Origin: JACVRW01 sp963835705
GTDB taxonomy: Bacteria > Actinomycetota > Thermoleophilia > Solirubrobacterales > Thermoleophilaceae
DNA length: 64,000 nt
Direction of reading: 5' to 3'
Assembly (NCBI GenBank): GCA_963835705.1
Contig: CAWIGR010000007.1
Span: 62,001 to 126,000 of the forward strand
A program made the translations under genes and the position numbers. The notes under the pieces were generated by a model. It did no database searches, was not told the origin of the DNA, and saw only the letters and a program-made list of their open reading frames with translations. Below are positions 32,833 to 39,650 of this stretch, one piece after another (positions within the stretch are counted from its first letter, which is position 1; the number at the start of each line of letters is the position of its first letter).

Positions 32833-33306
32833 TCAGTCGATCACGAACGCCACGATCACCCGCGTCACTCGCCCGTTCCGGAGGAGGAACGCGGTCACGC
32901 GCTCGCCCGGCAGTCCCTCGCCGCGCTGGCAGACCGTGGTGCCGCCGAAGGTCTCGCAGCTCACGCCGGGCACCCGCTGCTCCACCGCGGCCCGCGTCGA
33001 GCGCACGCCGACGCCCCGCCTGGTGCGGTCACCCAGACCCGTGGTGGAGACGCCGGTGACCTGGTTGCCGCTCTGGAACGTCACCCGTATCCCGCCGGCG
33101 TAGACGAACACGGTGAACGGGCCGAAGTCGTTCGTACCGGTCCTGACGCGGTTCGGTTGGCCCAGCGCGGTCTTGACCTCGGCCTTGGTGTTGCCGAGCC
33201 GGGCGCCGGCGATGCCGCGGTCGAGCTGAACGATGGCGGCGGCCGAGGCCGGCGCGAGCAGCGTCCCGGCGACGACCACGGCGGAAACTGCGACGAGTCG
33301 CTTCAC
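32833..33306 (-). CDS. secreted protein of unknown function
   Basis: The protein has 157 residues from GTG 33306, preceded by GGGAGA. A clear signal peptide (VKRLVAVSAVVVAGTLLAPASAAA) is cleaved near residue 24. The mature part begins VQLDRGIAGARLGNTKAEVKTALGQP, a pattern seen in small SmpA/BamE-like and similar secreted repeats. Two cysteines (SCETFGGTTVCQ) may form a disulfide. The end is a beta strand (VTAFLLRNGRVTRVIVAFVID). The longer in-frame start at 33399 would place the signal peptide inside the protein and is rejected. Confidence 0.75.
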   Translation of the reverse strand: MKRLVAVSAVVVAGTLLAPASAAAIVQLDRGIAGARLGNTKAEVKTALGQPNRVRTGTNDFGPFTVFVYAGGIRVTFQSGNQVTGVSTTGLGDRTRRGVGVRSTRAAVEQRVPGVSCETFGGTTVCQRGEGLPGERVTAFLLRNGRVTRVIVAFVID

Positions 33307-33399
33307 GGTCTCTCCCTGGGGGTCCGGGGGTGGGTGGCGTGAGCCTACCTGCGGCGCCCGTCGGGTTAGAGTGCGCGGATCGCCGACGCCGGCACCCAC

Positions 33400-33768
33400 A
33401 TGTCACGCGGCCTGCTCGCCGTGGAGCCCGGCCTCCCTCTCACCGAGGTGGCGAAGCGGATGGTGTCGCGCGACGTCGGCGCCGCGCTCGTAGTGGACAA
33501 GGAGCGGTTGGTGGGGATCCTCACCGAGCGGGACGTGCTGCGCGCGGTGGCGGGGGGACTTCGCGAAGACACCCTCGTGGCCGACTGCATGACGCGCGAT
33601 CCCGAGACGATGGAGCCCGACGAGCCGATCCGCCAGGCCGCCGTCCTGATGATCCACGGCGGTTTCCGCCACATGCCGATCGTGGAGGGCGAGAAGGTGG
33701 TCGGGATGCTCTCGATCCGCGACCTGATGCGAGTGGTGCTCGAGGACTCGTCGCCGCGCGGCGCCTAG
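33400..33768 (+). CDS. tandem CBS-domain protein
   Basis: This 122-residue protein consists of a pair of CBS motifs: LTEVAKRMVSRDVGAALVVDKERLVGILTERDVLRAV, then CMTRDPETMEPDEPIRQAAVLMIHGGFRHMPIVEGEKVVGMLSIRDLMR. The pair forms a Bateman module that binds adenine nucleotides. With no other domain attached, it is probably a free energy or nucleotide sensor. It is convergent with the Ada-domain fragment. Confidence 0.88.
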   Translation: MSRGLLAVEPGLPLTEVAKRMVSRDVGAALVVDKERLVGILTERDVLRAVAGGLREDTLVADCMTRDPETMEPDEPIRQAAVLMIHGGFRHMPIVEGEKVVGMLSIRDLMRVVLEDSSPRGA

Positions 33769-33781
33769 CCGCGCAGGAGTG

Positions 33782-33891
33782 TCACGCGGCGTGCCGCCGC
33801 TTCCACTCGGCGTAGCGCTCCGGCATGCAGACGGCGCAGGGGCGATAGCCGGCGGCCACCGCGGTGTCCTCGTCCGTGAAGAAGACGCGGT
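33782..33891 (-). pseudogene. C-terminal fragment of an Ada-type metal-binding domain
   Basis: Read on the minus strand, the frame gives RVFFTDEDTAVAAGYRPCAVCMPERYAEWKRRHAA and a stop. RPCAVC is the second Cys pair of the Ada zinc-binding domain. The preceding residues are not Ada-like; the matching N-terminal half (YGRLDC to KHRVF) lies 1.2 kb away at 35110-35204. Both halves share the 12-base sequence AGAAGACGCGGT at their broken ends, so an insertion split the domain here. The frame is open for some 25 codons beyond the break, but it is not the original sequence. Confidence 0.75.
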
Positions 33892-34245
33892 TCTGCGACT
33901 GACCCCTCCCTAGAGCCTGATTCCGCTCCAGCAAGCGGTTCTCGCACCGCTCCCAACCGGGGCTCGGTTGCGCGTGCCATTTTCACCCGCCTGCGACCGC
34001 CCGCCCCGCGGGCAGCTCAACTAGCCGGAAGGCGGGACCTCTCGGGTCGCGTAGTCTCCGGACCGTGGACATCCAGACACGTCGCAAACGCTCTGGGAGT
34101 TGGATCAAGGGCCGGTCCAGTTCGATGAGGCGCCGGATCGCGAGATTCAGCGCTTGGCTGGAGCCAATTTCCGATTGCAGTCGCAAGCATCCTAAGTGAG
34201 GACGCCACCCGTCGTTTGGACTTGCGGGCAAAGACGGCCCCTGAG

Positions 34246-34304
34246 TGGAATTGAGCTTCGAGCGGGACGGCGGGCCAGCCCTCCCCGCCCGCCTAGTGGG
34301 GCCA
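34246..34304. repeat. 60-bp diverged direct repeat, copy A
   Basis: It begins TGGAATTGAGCTTCGAGCGG and aligns through about 60 bases, with roughly 80% identity by eye, to copy B at 34928-34987. The copies flank the secreted-protein gene inside the insert. Copy A lies downstream of that gene. Confidence 0.55.
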
Positions 34305-34330
34305 CGAATCGCTTCTCAGCGGCCGGCCCG

Positions 34331-34377
34331 CCGGGGGATTCGGGCACCAGTCTGTCCTTGGTGCCCATACCCCCCGG
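34331..34377 (-). terminator. long hairpin downstream of the secreted-protein gene
   Basis: Outer arms CCGGGGG (34331-34337) and CCCCCGG (34371-34377) enclose a perfect inner stem, GGGCACCA (34342-34349) with TGGTGCCC (34359-34366), and a nine-base loop. It lies 25 bases past the stop of the minus-strand gene at 34402. There is no U-tract. Confidence 0.5.
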
Positions 34378-34401
34378 GGCCAACCAACGCGCTACTCAGG
34401 C

Positions 34402-34716
34402 CTACTTGAGTGGGTTCAGGTGGCCATTGCATGCCACGCCCGGACTCGGAAACTGACCCTTCAAGCCAGCACGGACGAGCTGCCCGTACGACTGGGTACG
34501 GATCGGCAGTTCCCCCGGGAAGCCCGGACTAAATTGGTTAAGTCCCGAGAAAACGCAGATCGAGTTTGCGTGTTCCGGGCCCGCCGTCCGCTCGCCTACC
34601 AGTACGCCGGTCGCAGAGCCAGGGCCCTTGATCTCTCCGGCGAACGCCGGACCAGCACCGACCGCACCGACCGCGACTGCACAAAGCGCAGCCGGGACCA
34701 ATGACTTCAAGCGCAT
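34402..34716 (-). CDS. small secreted protein carried by the insertion
   Basis: The protein has 104 residues from ATG 34716, preceded by a strong GGAGGAAG. The signal peptide is MRLKSLVPAALCAVAVGAVG followed by AGPAFA, cleaved near residue 26. The mature part is Gly/Pro-rich with HANSICVFSGLN and an end QSYGQLVRAGLKGQFPSPGV followed by ACNGHLNP. The two cysteines may pair. I recall similar HANSIC..FSGLN secreted proteins in soil actinobacteria, but no function. Its codon choice is less GC-biased than that of its neighbours. It is the only cargo of the insert. Confidence 0.7.
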   Translation of the reverse strand: MRLKSLVPAALCAVAVGAVGAGPAFAGEIKGPGSATGVLVGERTAGPEHANSICVFSGLNQFSPGFPGELPIRTQSYGQLVRAGLKGQFPSPGVACNGHLNPLK

Positions 34717-34927
34717 TCTTCCTCCACCTCTAGGGTCCCGTCCCTGGGGCCCGATTCGTGTATTGCCCACCCCTATCACCGATGACGCCGTTGCGCGGAC
34801 CGAAATTCGTCGGAACGTCCGATCACGGGGTGTCCCTAGCAGGCATCTGAAAAAGACTGAGTGGCAGACCTCCCCTGCGGGACTCCCCAGCGGTCCCCTT
34901 GTGTGGAGAAATTGTGCGGCGGCGATA

Positions 34928-34987
34928 TGGAATGAGGTTCGAGCGGATGGCGGGGCCCGCCCTCCTCCGCCCCCCCTGGTGGGACAC
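34928..34987. repeat. 60-bp diverged direct repeat, copy B
   Basis: Partner of 34246-34304. At its right end CCTGGTG (34975-34981) and CACCAGG (34985-34991) form a short hairpin. It lies upstream of the secreted-protein gene. It could be the 3' flank of a lost second copy of that gene. Confidence 0.5.
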
Positions 34988-35109
34988 CAGGCGTGAGTTC
35001 ATCGTGCCGGCGGGACGGATTCGGGGTCTGTGTCCAGCTCTTGTCCCACAGTCCTTGTCCCACAGCAGCAGGTGTCCGCTCTATGACTGGGCGGATGCGG
35101 ACACCGGAC

Positions 35110-35204
35110 AGAAGACGCGGTGCTTCACGTAGTGGCCCTTGGCGATCCACCGCAGCGCGGCACGGCAGTCGAGCCGGCCGTACCCCTTGCTCCTGCGGTG
35201 GCCC
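35110..35204 (-). pseudogene. N-terminal fragment of the Ada-type metal-binding domain
   Basis: The minus-strand frame gives GHRRSKGYGRLDC, then RAALRWIAKGHYVKHRVF, after which the sequence leaves the family at the 12-base repeat. The preceding part (LIGADGKPYESPAPGTLG) is in the ogt frame. The two join if one G is restored in the GGGG run at 35202-35205. The original gene was therefore either a C-terminal zinc domain of Ogt or a small coupled gene. It has been hit by both a frameshift and the insertion. Confidence 0.7.
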
Positions 35205-35784
35205 CGAGCGTGCCCGGCGCGGGCGACTCGTACGGCTTGCCATCGGCGCCGATGAGCGTCCAGGTGCGGCGGGCGCCCTCCAGTTCGAGCAACAAGCGCT
35301 TGCGCGCGAGCCCGCCGCCGTAGCCGGTCAGCTCGCCGGACGCGCCGATCACGCGGTGGCAAGGGATCACCACCGCGATCGGGTTGCGCCCGTTGGCGGC
35401 GCCGACCGCCCGCTCGGCGCTGGGGCGCCCGACGGCAGCGGCCAGCTGGGCGTAGCTGATCGTGGTCCCGTACGGGATCTGGCGCAGGGCGGCCCAGACC
35501 CGGCGCTGGAAAGGGGTGCCGTGCGGGTCGAGCCCGAGGTCGAACTCGCGCAGCTCGCCGGCGAAGTAGGAGCGCAGCTGCCCGGCCGCCTCGCGGAAGA
35601 CAGCTGGGTCGCGCTGCCAGCCGGGCCCCGGCGGAGGGGGTCCAACACGTTGCGGCGACATAGTCGCCGTTTCGTGACGAACCCCCATCCGGACGGCGGT
35701 GAGCGCCTCGCCGTCGCCGGCCAGGAGCAGCTCGCCGAGCGGCGAGTCGATCGTGTCGTAGAGGGTCTCGTTCGTGGTCGGCAT
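35125..35784 (-). CDS. ogt: methylated-DNA-protein-cysteine methyltransferase
   Basis: The protein has 219 residues from ATG 35784. The acceptor is Cys142 in VVIPCHRVIGASG, with the family's FQRRVWAALRQIPYGTTISYAQLA and RKRLLLELEGA after it. It removes O6-alkyl groups from guanine by suicidal transfer. The Ogt fold should end near residue 172. The last 45 residues (LIGADGKPYES, then an Ala/Gly/Thr-rich stretch) are the start of an Ada-type domain read out of frame after a one-base loss, so the tail is probably junk. It is divergent from alkA across a shared palindrome; an upstream start at 35829 would overlap alkA. Confidence 0.88.
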   Translation of the reverse strand: MPTTNETLYDTIDSPLGELLLAGDGEALTAVRMGVRHETATMSPQRVGPPPPGPGWQRDPAVFREAAGQLRSYFAGELREFDLGLDPHGTPFQRRVWAALRQIPYGTTISYAQLAAAVGRPSAERAVGAANGRNPIAVVIPCHRVIGASGELTGYGGGLARKRLLLELEGARRTWTLIGADGKPYESPAPGTLGATAGARGTAGSTAVPRCGGSPRATT

Positions 35785-35790
35785 CGTGCC

Positions 35791-35821
35791 ATCACAACGC
35801 CCGCGCATGAGTCGTTGTGAT
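35791..35821. promoter_or_regulatory. shared palindromic operator between ogt and alkA
   Basis: ATCACAACG (35791-35799) and CGTTGTGAT (35813-35821) are perfect nine-base arms, 13 bases apart, filling the 43-base gap between the divergent ATGs. The arms end about 6 bases from each start codon. A bound protein would therefore block both genes, and transcripts must be leaderless or nearly so. No regulator gene is adjacent. Confidence 0.6.
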
Positions 35822-35827
35822 GTAGAC

Positions 35828-36646
35828 ATGAAGGAGTTGGTCCGCTTCCTGGCCGCCCGCGCCGTGACCGGCCTCGAGGAGGTGGACGGGCACTCCTACC
35901 GGCGCTCGCTGGCGCTGGAGCACGGCGCCGGGGTGGCGCAGGTGGCCGCGGGCGGCTGCGACCCCCGGATCGACCTGAGGCTGGAGGACGAGCGCGACCA
36001 CCTCGACGCGCTGGCCCGCTGCCGGCGGCTGCTCGACGTCGACGCGGACACGGCCGCCGTGGACGCCTCGCTCGGACGGGACCGGCTGCTGGGGCCGTTG
36101 GTGCGGCGTCGGCCCGGTCTGCGGGTGCCGCGCGCCACGGACGGGTTCGAGCTCGCCGTGCGTGCCGTGGTCGGTCAGCAGGTGACGCTCGCCGCGGCGC
36201 GCCGCACGGCCGCGCGGCTGGTGGCGCTCTACGGGCGTCCGCTCGAGGAGCCCGCGGGCGCGATCACGCACCTCTTCCCCACGCCGGCGGCCGTGGCCCA
36301 GGTGGACTCGCTCGAGCTGCGCATGCCCCGCGTGCGGGCCAACGCGCTGAGGTCGCTCGCCCGCTCCGTGCTCGACGGCGAGCTGGACCTCAGCCCTGGC
36401 GCCGACCGCGCCGGCGCGACGCGGACGCTCCTCGCGCTGCCGGGCATCGGCCCATGGACGGCGAGTTACATCGGCATGCGCGCGCTCGGGGACAGCGACG
36501 CATTCCCGCCAGGCGACGCCGCGGTGCGGCGCGCGCTCGAGCGGCTCGGCCAGGACGGGCGCCCGGCGGCGGCGCAGCGACTCGCGGAGCGCTGGCGCCC
36601 GTGGCGCTCGTACGCCCTGATGCACCTCTGGCGCGCGGGCTCGTAG
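35828..36646 (+). CDS. alkA: DNA-3-methyladenine glycosylase II (AlkA-type)
   Basis: This 272-residue protein is AlkA-like. The helix-hairpin-helix LPGIGPWTASYIGMRALGD is followed by the catalytic Asp230 in FPPGDAAVRRAL; an N-terminal AlkA_N-like domain precedes it, and AVRAVVGQQVTLAAARRTAARL is the substrate-pocket helix. It excises alkylated bases. There is no Ada regulatory domain at the N-terminus, unlike many actinobacterial Ada-AlkA fusions; the separate zinc-domain fragments nearby may be what is left of that function. ATG 35828 is chosen because it begins just after the operator. Confidence 0.9.
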   Translation: MKELVRFLAARAVTGLEEVDGHSYRRSLALEHGAGVAQVAAGGCDPRIDLRLEDERDHLDALARCRRLLDVDADTAAVDASLGRDRLLGPLVRRRPGLRVPRATDGFELAVRAVVGQQVTLAAARRTAARLVALYGRPLEEPAGAITHLFPTPAAVAQVDSLELRMPRVRANALRSLARSVLDGELDLSPGADRAGATRTLLALPGIGPWTASYIGMRALGDSDAFPPGDAAVRRALERLGQDGRPAAAQRLAERWRPWRSYALMHLWRAGS

Positions 36647-36656
36647 GGAGCTTCGA

Positions 36657-37145
36657 TCAGCTTTCGCTGCTCGGAGGCGGCCCCACCACGCCCAGGCCGT
36701 ACCTCCCGTAGAACTCGCCCATCCGGGCCATGTCCGGCGGGCCGGGGGGCATCTCGGCCATCAGCTCGGCGAGGCCGGCGAAGAACGTCTCGAAGCCTGC
36801 CGGGGCGGGAAAGGCGAGCATCCTGACCGGCGCGGCGGTGGCGTTCCAGTGCGTATGCACCATGCCCTTGGGGATGTGGACGAAGGTTCCGGCCGGGGCT
36901 TCGAGGGTGCGCTCGTCCAGCCGGAAGGTGAGGGTGCCCTCGAGCACGTAGTAGTTCTCGTCCTCGCGCGTGTTCACGTGGAGCGGCGTGCCGCCGCTGT
37001 GGGGAGCGAGGTCGGCCTCGATCACCGCGAGCGAGCCCCCGGTCTCCTCGCCGGCCGCCTTGACCGTGTAGGTGTCGCCGAACAGCGAAGTGGTGTCGCC
37101 CTCCCCGCGCGGCCGCACGATGCCCTCACCTGTTGTCCCTGTCAC
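36657..37145 (-). CDS. cupin-domain protein
   Basis: This 162-residue protein has a single cupin barrel: GTPLHVNTREDENYYVLEGTLTF (motif 1, with His, Glu and further metal ligands) and GTFVHIPKGMVHTHWNATAAPVRMLAF (motif 2). It then has a helical tail (AGLAELMAEMPPGPPDM). Such proteins bind a metal and may be dioxygenases, isomerases or ligand sensors; the substrate is unknown. GTG 37145 overlaps the stop of a tiny upstream ORF (GTGTGA), so the two may be coupled. Confidence 0.82.
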   Translation of the reverse strand: MTGTTGEGIVRPRGEGDTTSLFGDTYTVKAAGEETGGSLAVIEADLAPHSGGTPLHVNTREDENYYVLEGTLTFRLDERTLEAPAGTFVHIPKGMVHTHWNATAAPVRMLAFPAPAGFETFFAGLAELMAEMPPGPPDMARMGEFYGRYGLGVVGPPPSSES

Positions 37146-37246
37146 ACGTACAACTTATCCGTCAGGTCGTAGGGGCGCCCTTCCCGATACGAGATCGAGA
37201 GCCCGGTCGGCGTGGGCACGACGATCAGTGCGCGGGTACCGGTCAC
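37142..37246 (-). CDS. 34-residue ORF, possible gene remnant
   Basis: From GTG 37246 the frame encodes VTGTRALIVVPTPTGLSISY followed by REGRPYDLTDKLYV. It ends with a stop overlapping the cupin start, as in coupled genes. The protein-like sequence continues upstream without a start codon to about 37290 (CAYATPDPGSRAGAV), so this may be the 3' end of a truncated gene. Family unknown. It is the only content of the 154-base gap between the cupin and the GNAT gene. Confidence 0.3.
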   Translation of the reverse strand: MTGTRALIVVPTPTGLSISYREGRPYDLTDKLYV

Positions 37247-37299
37247 GGCACCGGCCCGTGAGCCCGGGTCCGGTGTCGCGTACGCGCACGCATGAGGCT

Positions 37300-37767
37300 T
37301 CAGAGCTCCCGCTCGTAGAAGTAGTTGACCGGCCCGTCCGGCTTCCCCTCGCGGTTGTCGAAGCCGAGCTTCTCGTACAGCGCTCGCGCCGCCGTGTCGG
37401 TCTCCGCGGTGCCCAGGTCCATGTACGCGGCGCCCTCCTCGCGGGCCGTGTCCATCGCCGCCTCCATCAGCGCCCGGCCGAGCCCTTGGCCGCGCCGGCC
37501 GGGCACCACGTACAGCTCCTCCAGGTAGCAGTCGAGCGTCTCGCTCCACAGCGAGGGCCTGAAGCGGAGCAGCGCCAGCCCGTCGGGACCCGCCCCGCCG
37601 ACCAGCACGATCACGTCGCCGGACGCGAGGAGCTGCCCGAGCCGCCTGCCCATCGCCTCCGGGCCCGGCGTGTAGTCGTCGTACTCCGTGTTGAAGTCGT
37701 GGAGGAGCCGGCCGACGTCCTCGGCGTCTGCGACCTCGGCACGGCGGACGGCGTGTTCCGGGTTCAT
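37300..37767 (-). CDS. GNAT-family N-acetyltransferase
   Basis: The protein has 155 residues from ATG 37767, overlapping the VOC-gene stop by four bases. The acetyl-CoA-binding motif A is ELYVVPGRRGQGLGRALMEAAMDTAREEGA, followed by the C-terminal strand AARALYEKLGFDNRE. The acceptor (small molecule or protein) is unknown. It is coupled to the two-domain VOC gene, so it may act on a related compound or provide resistance. Confidence 0.87.
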   Translation of the reverse strand: MNPEHAVRRAEVADAEDVGRLLHDFNTEYDDYTPGPEAMGRRLGQLLASGDVIVLVGGAGPDGLALLRFRPSLWSETLDCYLEELYVVPGRRGQGLGRALMEAAMDTAREEGAAYMDLGTAETDTAARALYEKLGFDNREGKPDGPVNYFYEREL

Positions 37768-38624
37768 TCCACGATCGCGACCGCGTTTCCCCACGGGTCG
37801 CGCGCGAGGAACCCGCCCGGGCGCTCCTCCGGCTCGGCGCCGGTCGCCGCGACGCGCTCGCGCACGGCGGCCACGTCCGCCGCGTCGTCCAGCACGATCG
37901 TCCAGTGGCGCAGCCCGACCACGCCGTCGGGCTGCGGCGGCACGCCCTCGCCCCGCCAGGTGTTGAGGCCCAGGTGGTGGTGGTAGCCGCCGGCGGCGAT
38001 GAACGCCGCGCTGGGAAAGCGCGTCATGACCTGGAAGCCCACGCCATCGCGCCAGAACCCCAGCGCCCGGTCGATGTCGCCGACGTGCAGGTGCAGGTGC
38101 CCCACCTTCAGCTCGGGCGAGGCCTCGGCCTGGGGCTCCTCTTCCTCGGCCATCGCGAGCAGGTCCTGCATGTCGAGCGGCATCGGGCCGCCGATGGCGG
38201 TCGGGTCGCTCAGGTCGCCCCAGGTCTCGCGCGGCCGGTCGGCTGCCAGCTCGATGCCGTTGCCGTCGGGGTCGGGCAGGTAGATGGCCTCGGAGATGTG
38301 GTGGTCGGAGGCTCCGCTGACCGGCGTGCTCGTGGCGATCAACCGCTTCGCCGCGCGTGCCAGCTCGAGCCGCGACGGGTGCAGCAGCGCGAAGTGGTAG
38401 AGGCCGGCGTGACGGCCGGCCCGCCGTGCATCGGGCTGCTCGACCAGCACGAGCAGGTCGTCGCCCCCCGCGCCGAGAACGGCCTCGGCGCCGTCGCGGC
38501 GGTGGGTTCGCAGGCCGATCGACGTCTCGTAGAACTCGACCGACCGGTCGAGGTCGGTGACGGTCAGGTGGACCGGCCCCAGCCGCAGGGTCGCGGGCAG
38601 GGTGGCGGCCGGCGTGGTGGTCAT
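37764..38624 (-). CDS. two-domain VOC (glyoxalase/extradiol dioxygenase-like) protein
   Basis: The protein has 286 residues from ATG 38624. Domain 1 (about 12-130) begins LGPVHLTVTDLDRSVEFYE and has ISEAIYLPDPDGNGIEL. Domain 2 (about 168-285) begins VGHLHLHVGDIDRALGFWRD and ends FLARDPWGNAVAIVE. The layout matches CatE/YfiE-type catechol 2,3-dioxygenases with His/Glu metal ligands. The upstream AraC remnant overlaps its ATG by four bases, which suggests regulation by an aromatic or xenobiotic compound in the ancestor. Confidence 0.85.
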   Translation of the reverse strand: MTTTPAATLPATLRLGPVHLTVTDLDRSVEFYETSIGLRTHRRDGAEAVLGAGGDDLLVLVEQPDARRAGRHAGLYHFALLHPSRLELARAAKRLIATSTPVSGASDHHISEAIYLPDPDGNGIELAADRPRETWGDLSDPTAIGGPMPLDMQDLLAMAEEEEPQAEASPELKVGHLHLHVGDIDRALGFWRDGVGFQVMTRFPSAAFIAAGGYHHHLGLNTWRGEGVPPQPDGVVGLRHWTIVLDDAADVAAVRERVAATGAEPEERPGGFLARDPWGNAVAIVE

Positions 38625-38740
38625 GACGGGCTGGACCTCCCTCGAGACTGGGCGCGGTACGCCATCGGCGAGTCGCCGAAGTGGCGCTTGAAGGCGCGCG
38701 AGAAGTAGAGCGGGTCGTCGTACGGTGAGATCGCGCGCGT
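38621..38740 (-). pseudogene. C-terminal remnant of an AraC-family regulator
   Basis: About 36 residues remain: ISPYDDPLYFSRAFKRHFGD, then SPMAYRAQSRG and a stop. This is the second helix-turn-helix and the signature end of AraC regulators. Nothing upstream (38741-38852) continues the family. Its stop overlaps the VOC ATG, so it was the coupled first gene of that operon before being truncated. Confidence 0.65.
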
Positions 38741-38852
38741 GCACGTCCGTATGGTGGCAGCCGGGAATGGACGCAACCTCAGCGGCTCCCGTTGCCGCCG
38801 GGGCCGCGTTCTCGCGGCGGAGCCGAAACCGCACAGCTTCCCGCTGGAAATG

Positions 38853-39650
38853 CTATTCCCGGATCCGCCCCAACAGATGAACCTTGTCGCCGCTACGCAC
38901 CCGGAACCGCTCGCCGGAGCGCTCGAAGTCGACCCGGGTGGGGAGCAGGATCGGCTTGCGGAACTCGACTTCGACCTCGTATGCGCCGGGCAGCGACGGC
39001 TCGAGCGCGGCGAGGCAGCGGGCCTTCGTCCACATGCCGTGCGCGATCGGCCGGGGGAAGCCGAATGCCTTCGCGGTGAGGGAGTGCATGTGGATTGGGT
39101 TCCGGTCGCCGGACACGGACGCGTAGCGGCGCCCGAGGTCTCCCGGCAGGTGCCAGCGGGCCACGAACGCGCCCTCGAAGTCCTCGAGCCCGCGGGGCGC
39201 CGGGCCGCCGCCGGGGCGCAGCATCGTGCTCTCCTCCCGCCAGGCGAGCTCGCCGCCGGCCCTCGCCTCGGTGACGAGCGTGAACGCGCGCTCCGCCTCG
39301 TGCTCCGCCGGCCACACACGAAGGTCGAGCTCCTCGCCGAGCCGCAGCGGGCGCCGCACCTCGATGCGGTTGGCGATGTGGACGAGCCCCACCGGCGAGA
39401 AGGGGAAGCTCCCGTCGGTCATGAGCCTCATGTGGAGCGGGAACGCGAGGACGTGCGGGTAGGTGGGCGGCAGCTCGTCTCGCAGGCGGAAGCCGCAGAC
39501 GCGCGAGTAGTCCGCGACCCGATCCGCGTCGGCGCGCAGCTCCCGCTCCTCGAGCTCGATGTCGGGCATCGGGCCGCCGCCGCCGGCCACGAAGGGCAGC
39601 CGCCCCGCACCCGGCAGCGCGCCCGCCGCCGCCTTGAGGTAGACGAGCAC
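38853..39650 (-). CDS. htdX: MaoC-like (R)-hydratase, HtdX-type
   Basis: The protein has 265 residues from GTG 39650. It has a double-hot-dog architecture. The hydratase-2 motif near residue 185 (YASVSGDRNPIHMHSLTAKA, then FGFPRPIAHGMWT) supplies the Asp and His of (R)-3-hydroxyacyl dehydratases. It follows fabG4 with no gap, as in mycobacteria (htdX next to fabG4). It should interconvert 3-hydroxyacyl and 2-enoyl thioesters for the neighbouring reductase and thiolase. Confidence 0.85.
   Translation of the reverse strand: MLVYLKAAAGALPGAGRLPFVAGGGGPMPDIELEERELRADADRVADYSRVCGFRLRDELPPTYPHVLAFPLHMRLMTDGSFPFSPVGLVHIANRIEVRRPLRLGEELDLRVWPAEHEAERAFTLVTEARAGGELAWREESTMLRPGGGPAPRGLEDFEGAFVARWHLPGDLGRRYASVSGDRNPIHMHSLTAKAFGFPRPIAHGMWTKARCLAALEPSLPGAYEVEVEFRKPILLPTRVDFERSGERFRVRSGDKVHLLGRIRE

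Larger units (their letters stand above)
33880..35121. mobile_element. 1.2-kb insertion bounded by 12-bp direct repeats
   Basis: AGAAGACGCGGT occurs at 33880-33891 and 35110-35121, exactly at the broken ends of the two Ada-domain halves, as a target-site duplication would. About 1.22 kb lies between. It holds one gene (34402-34716), a strong hairpin, two diverged 60-base direct repeats and a doubled TTGTCCCACAG (35041-35051, 35055-35065). I see no transposase, integrase or terminal inverted repeat. The remaining 33892-34401 and 34717-35109 contain no convincing ORF. Composition is less GC-rich than its surroundings. Mechanism unknown. Confidence 0.6.

Noticed and set aside
34196..34456. Plus-strand ORF in the insert
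   Set aside because: It crosses the strong hairpin and antisense of the secreted-protein stop; no ribosome-binding site and low complexity.
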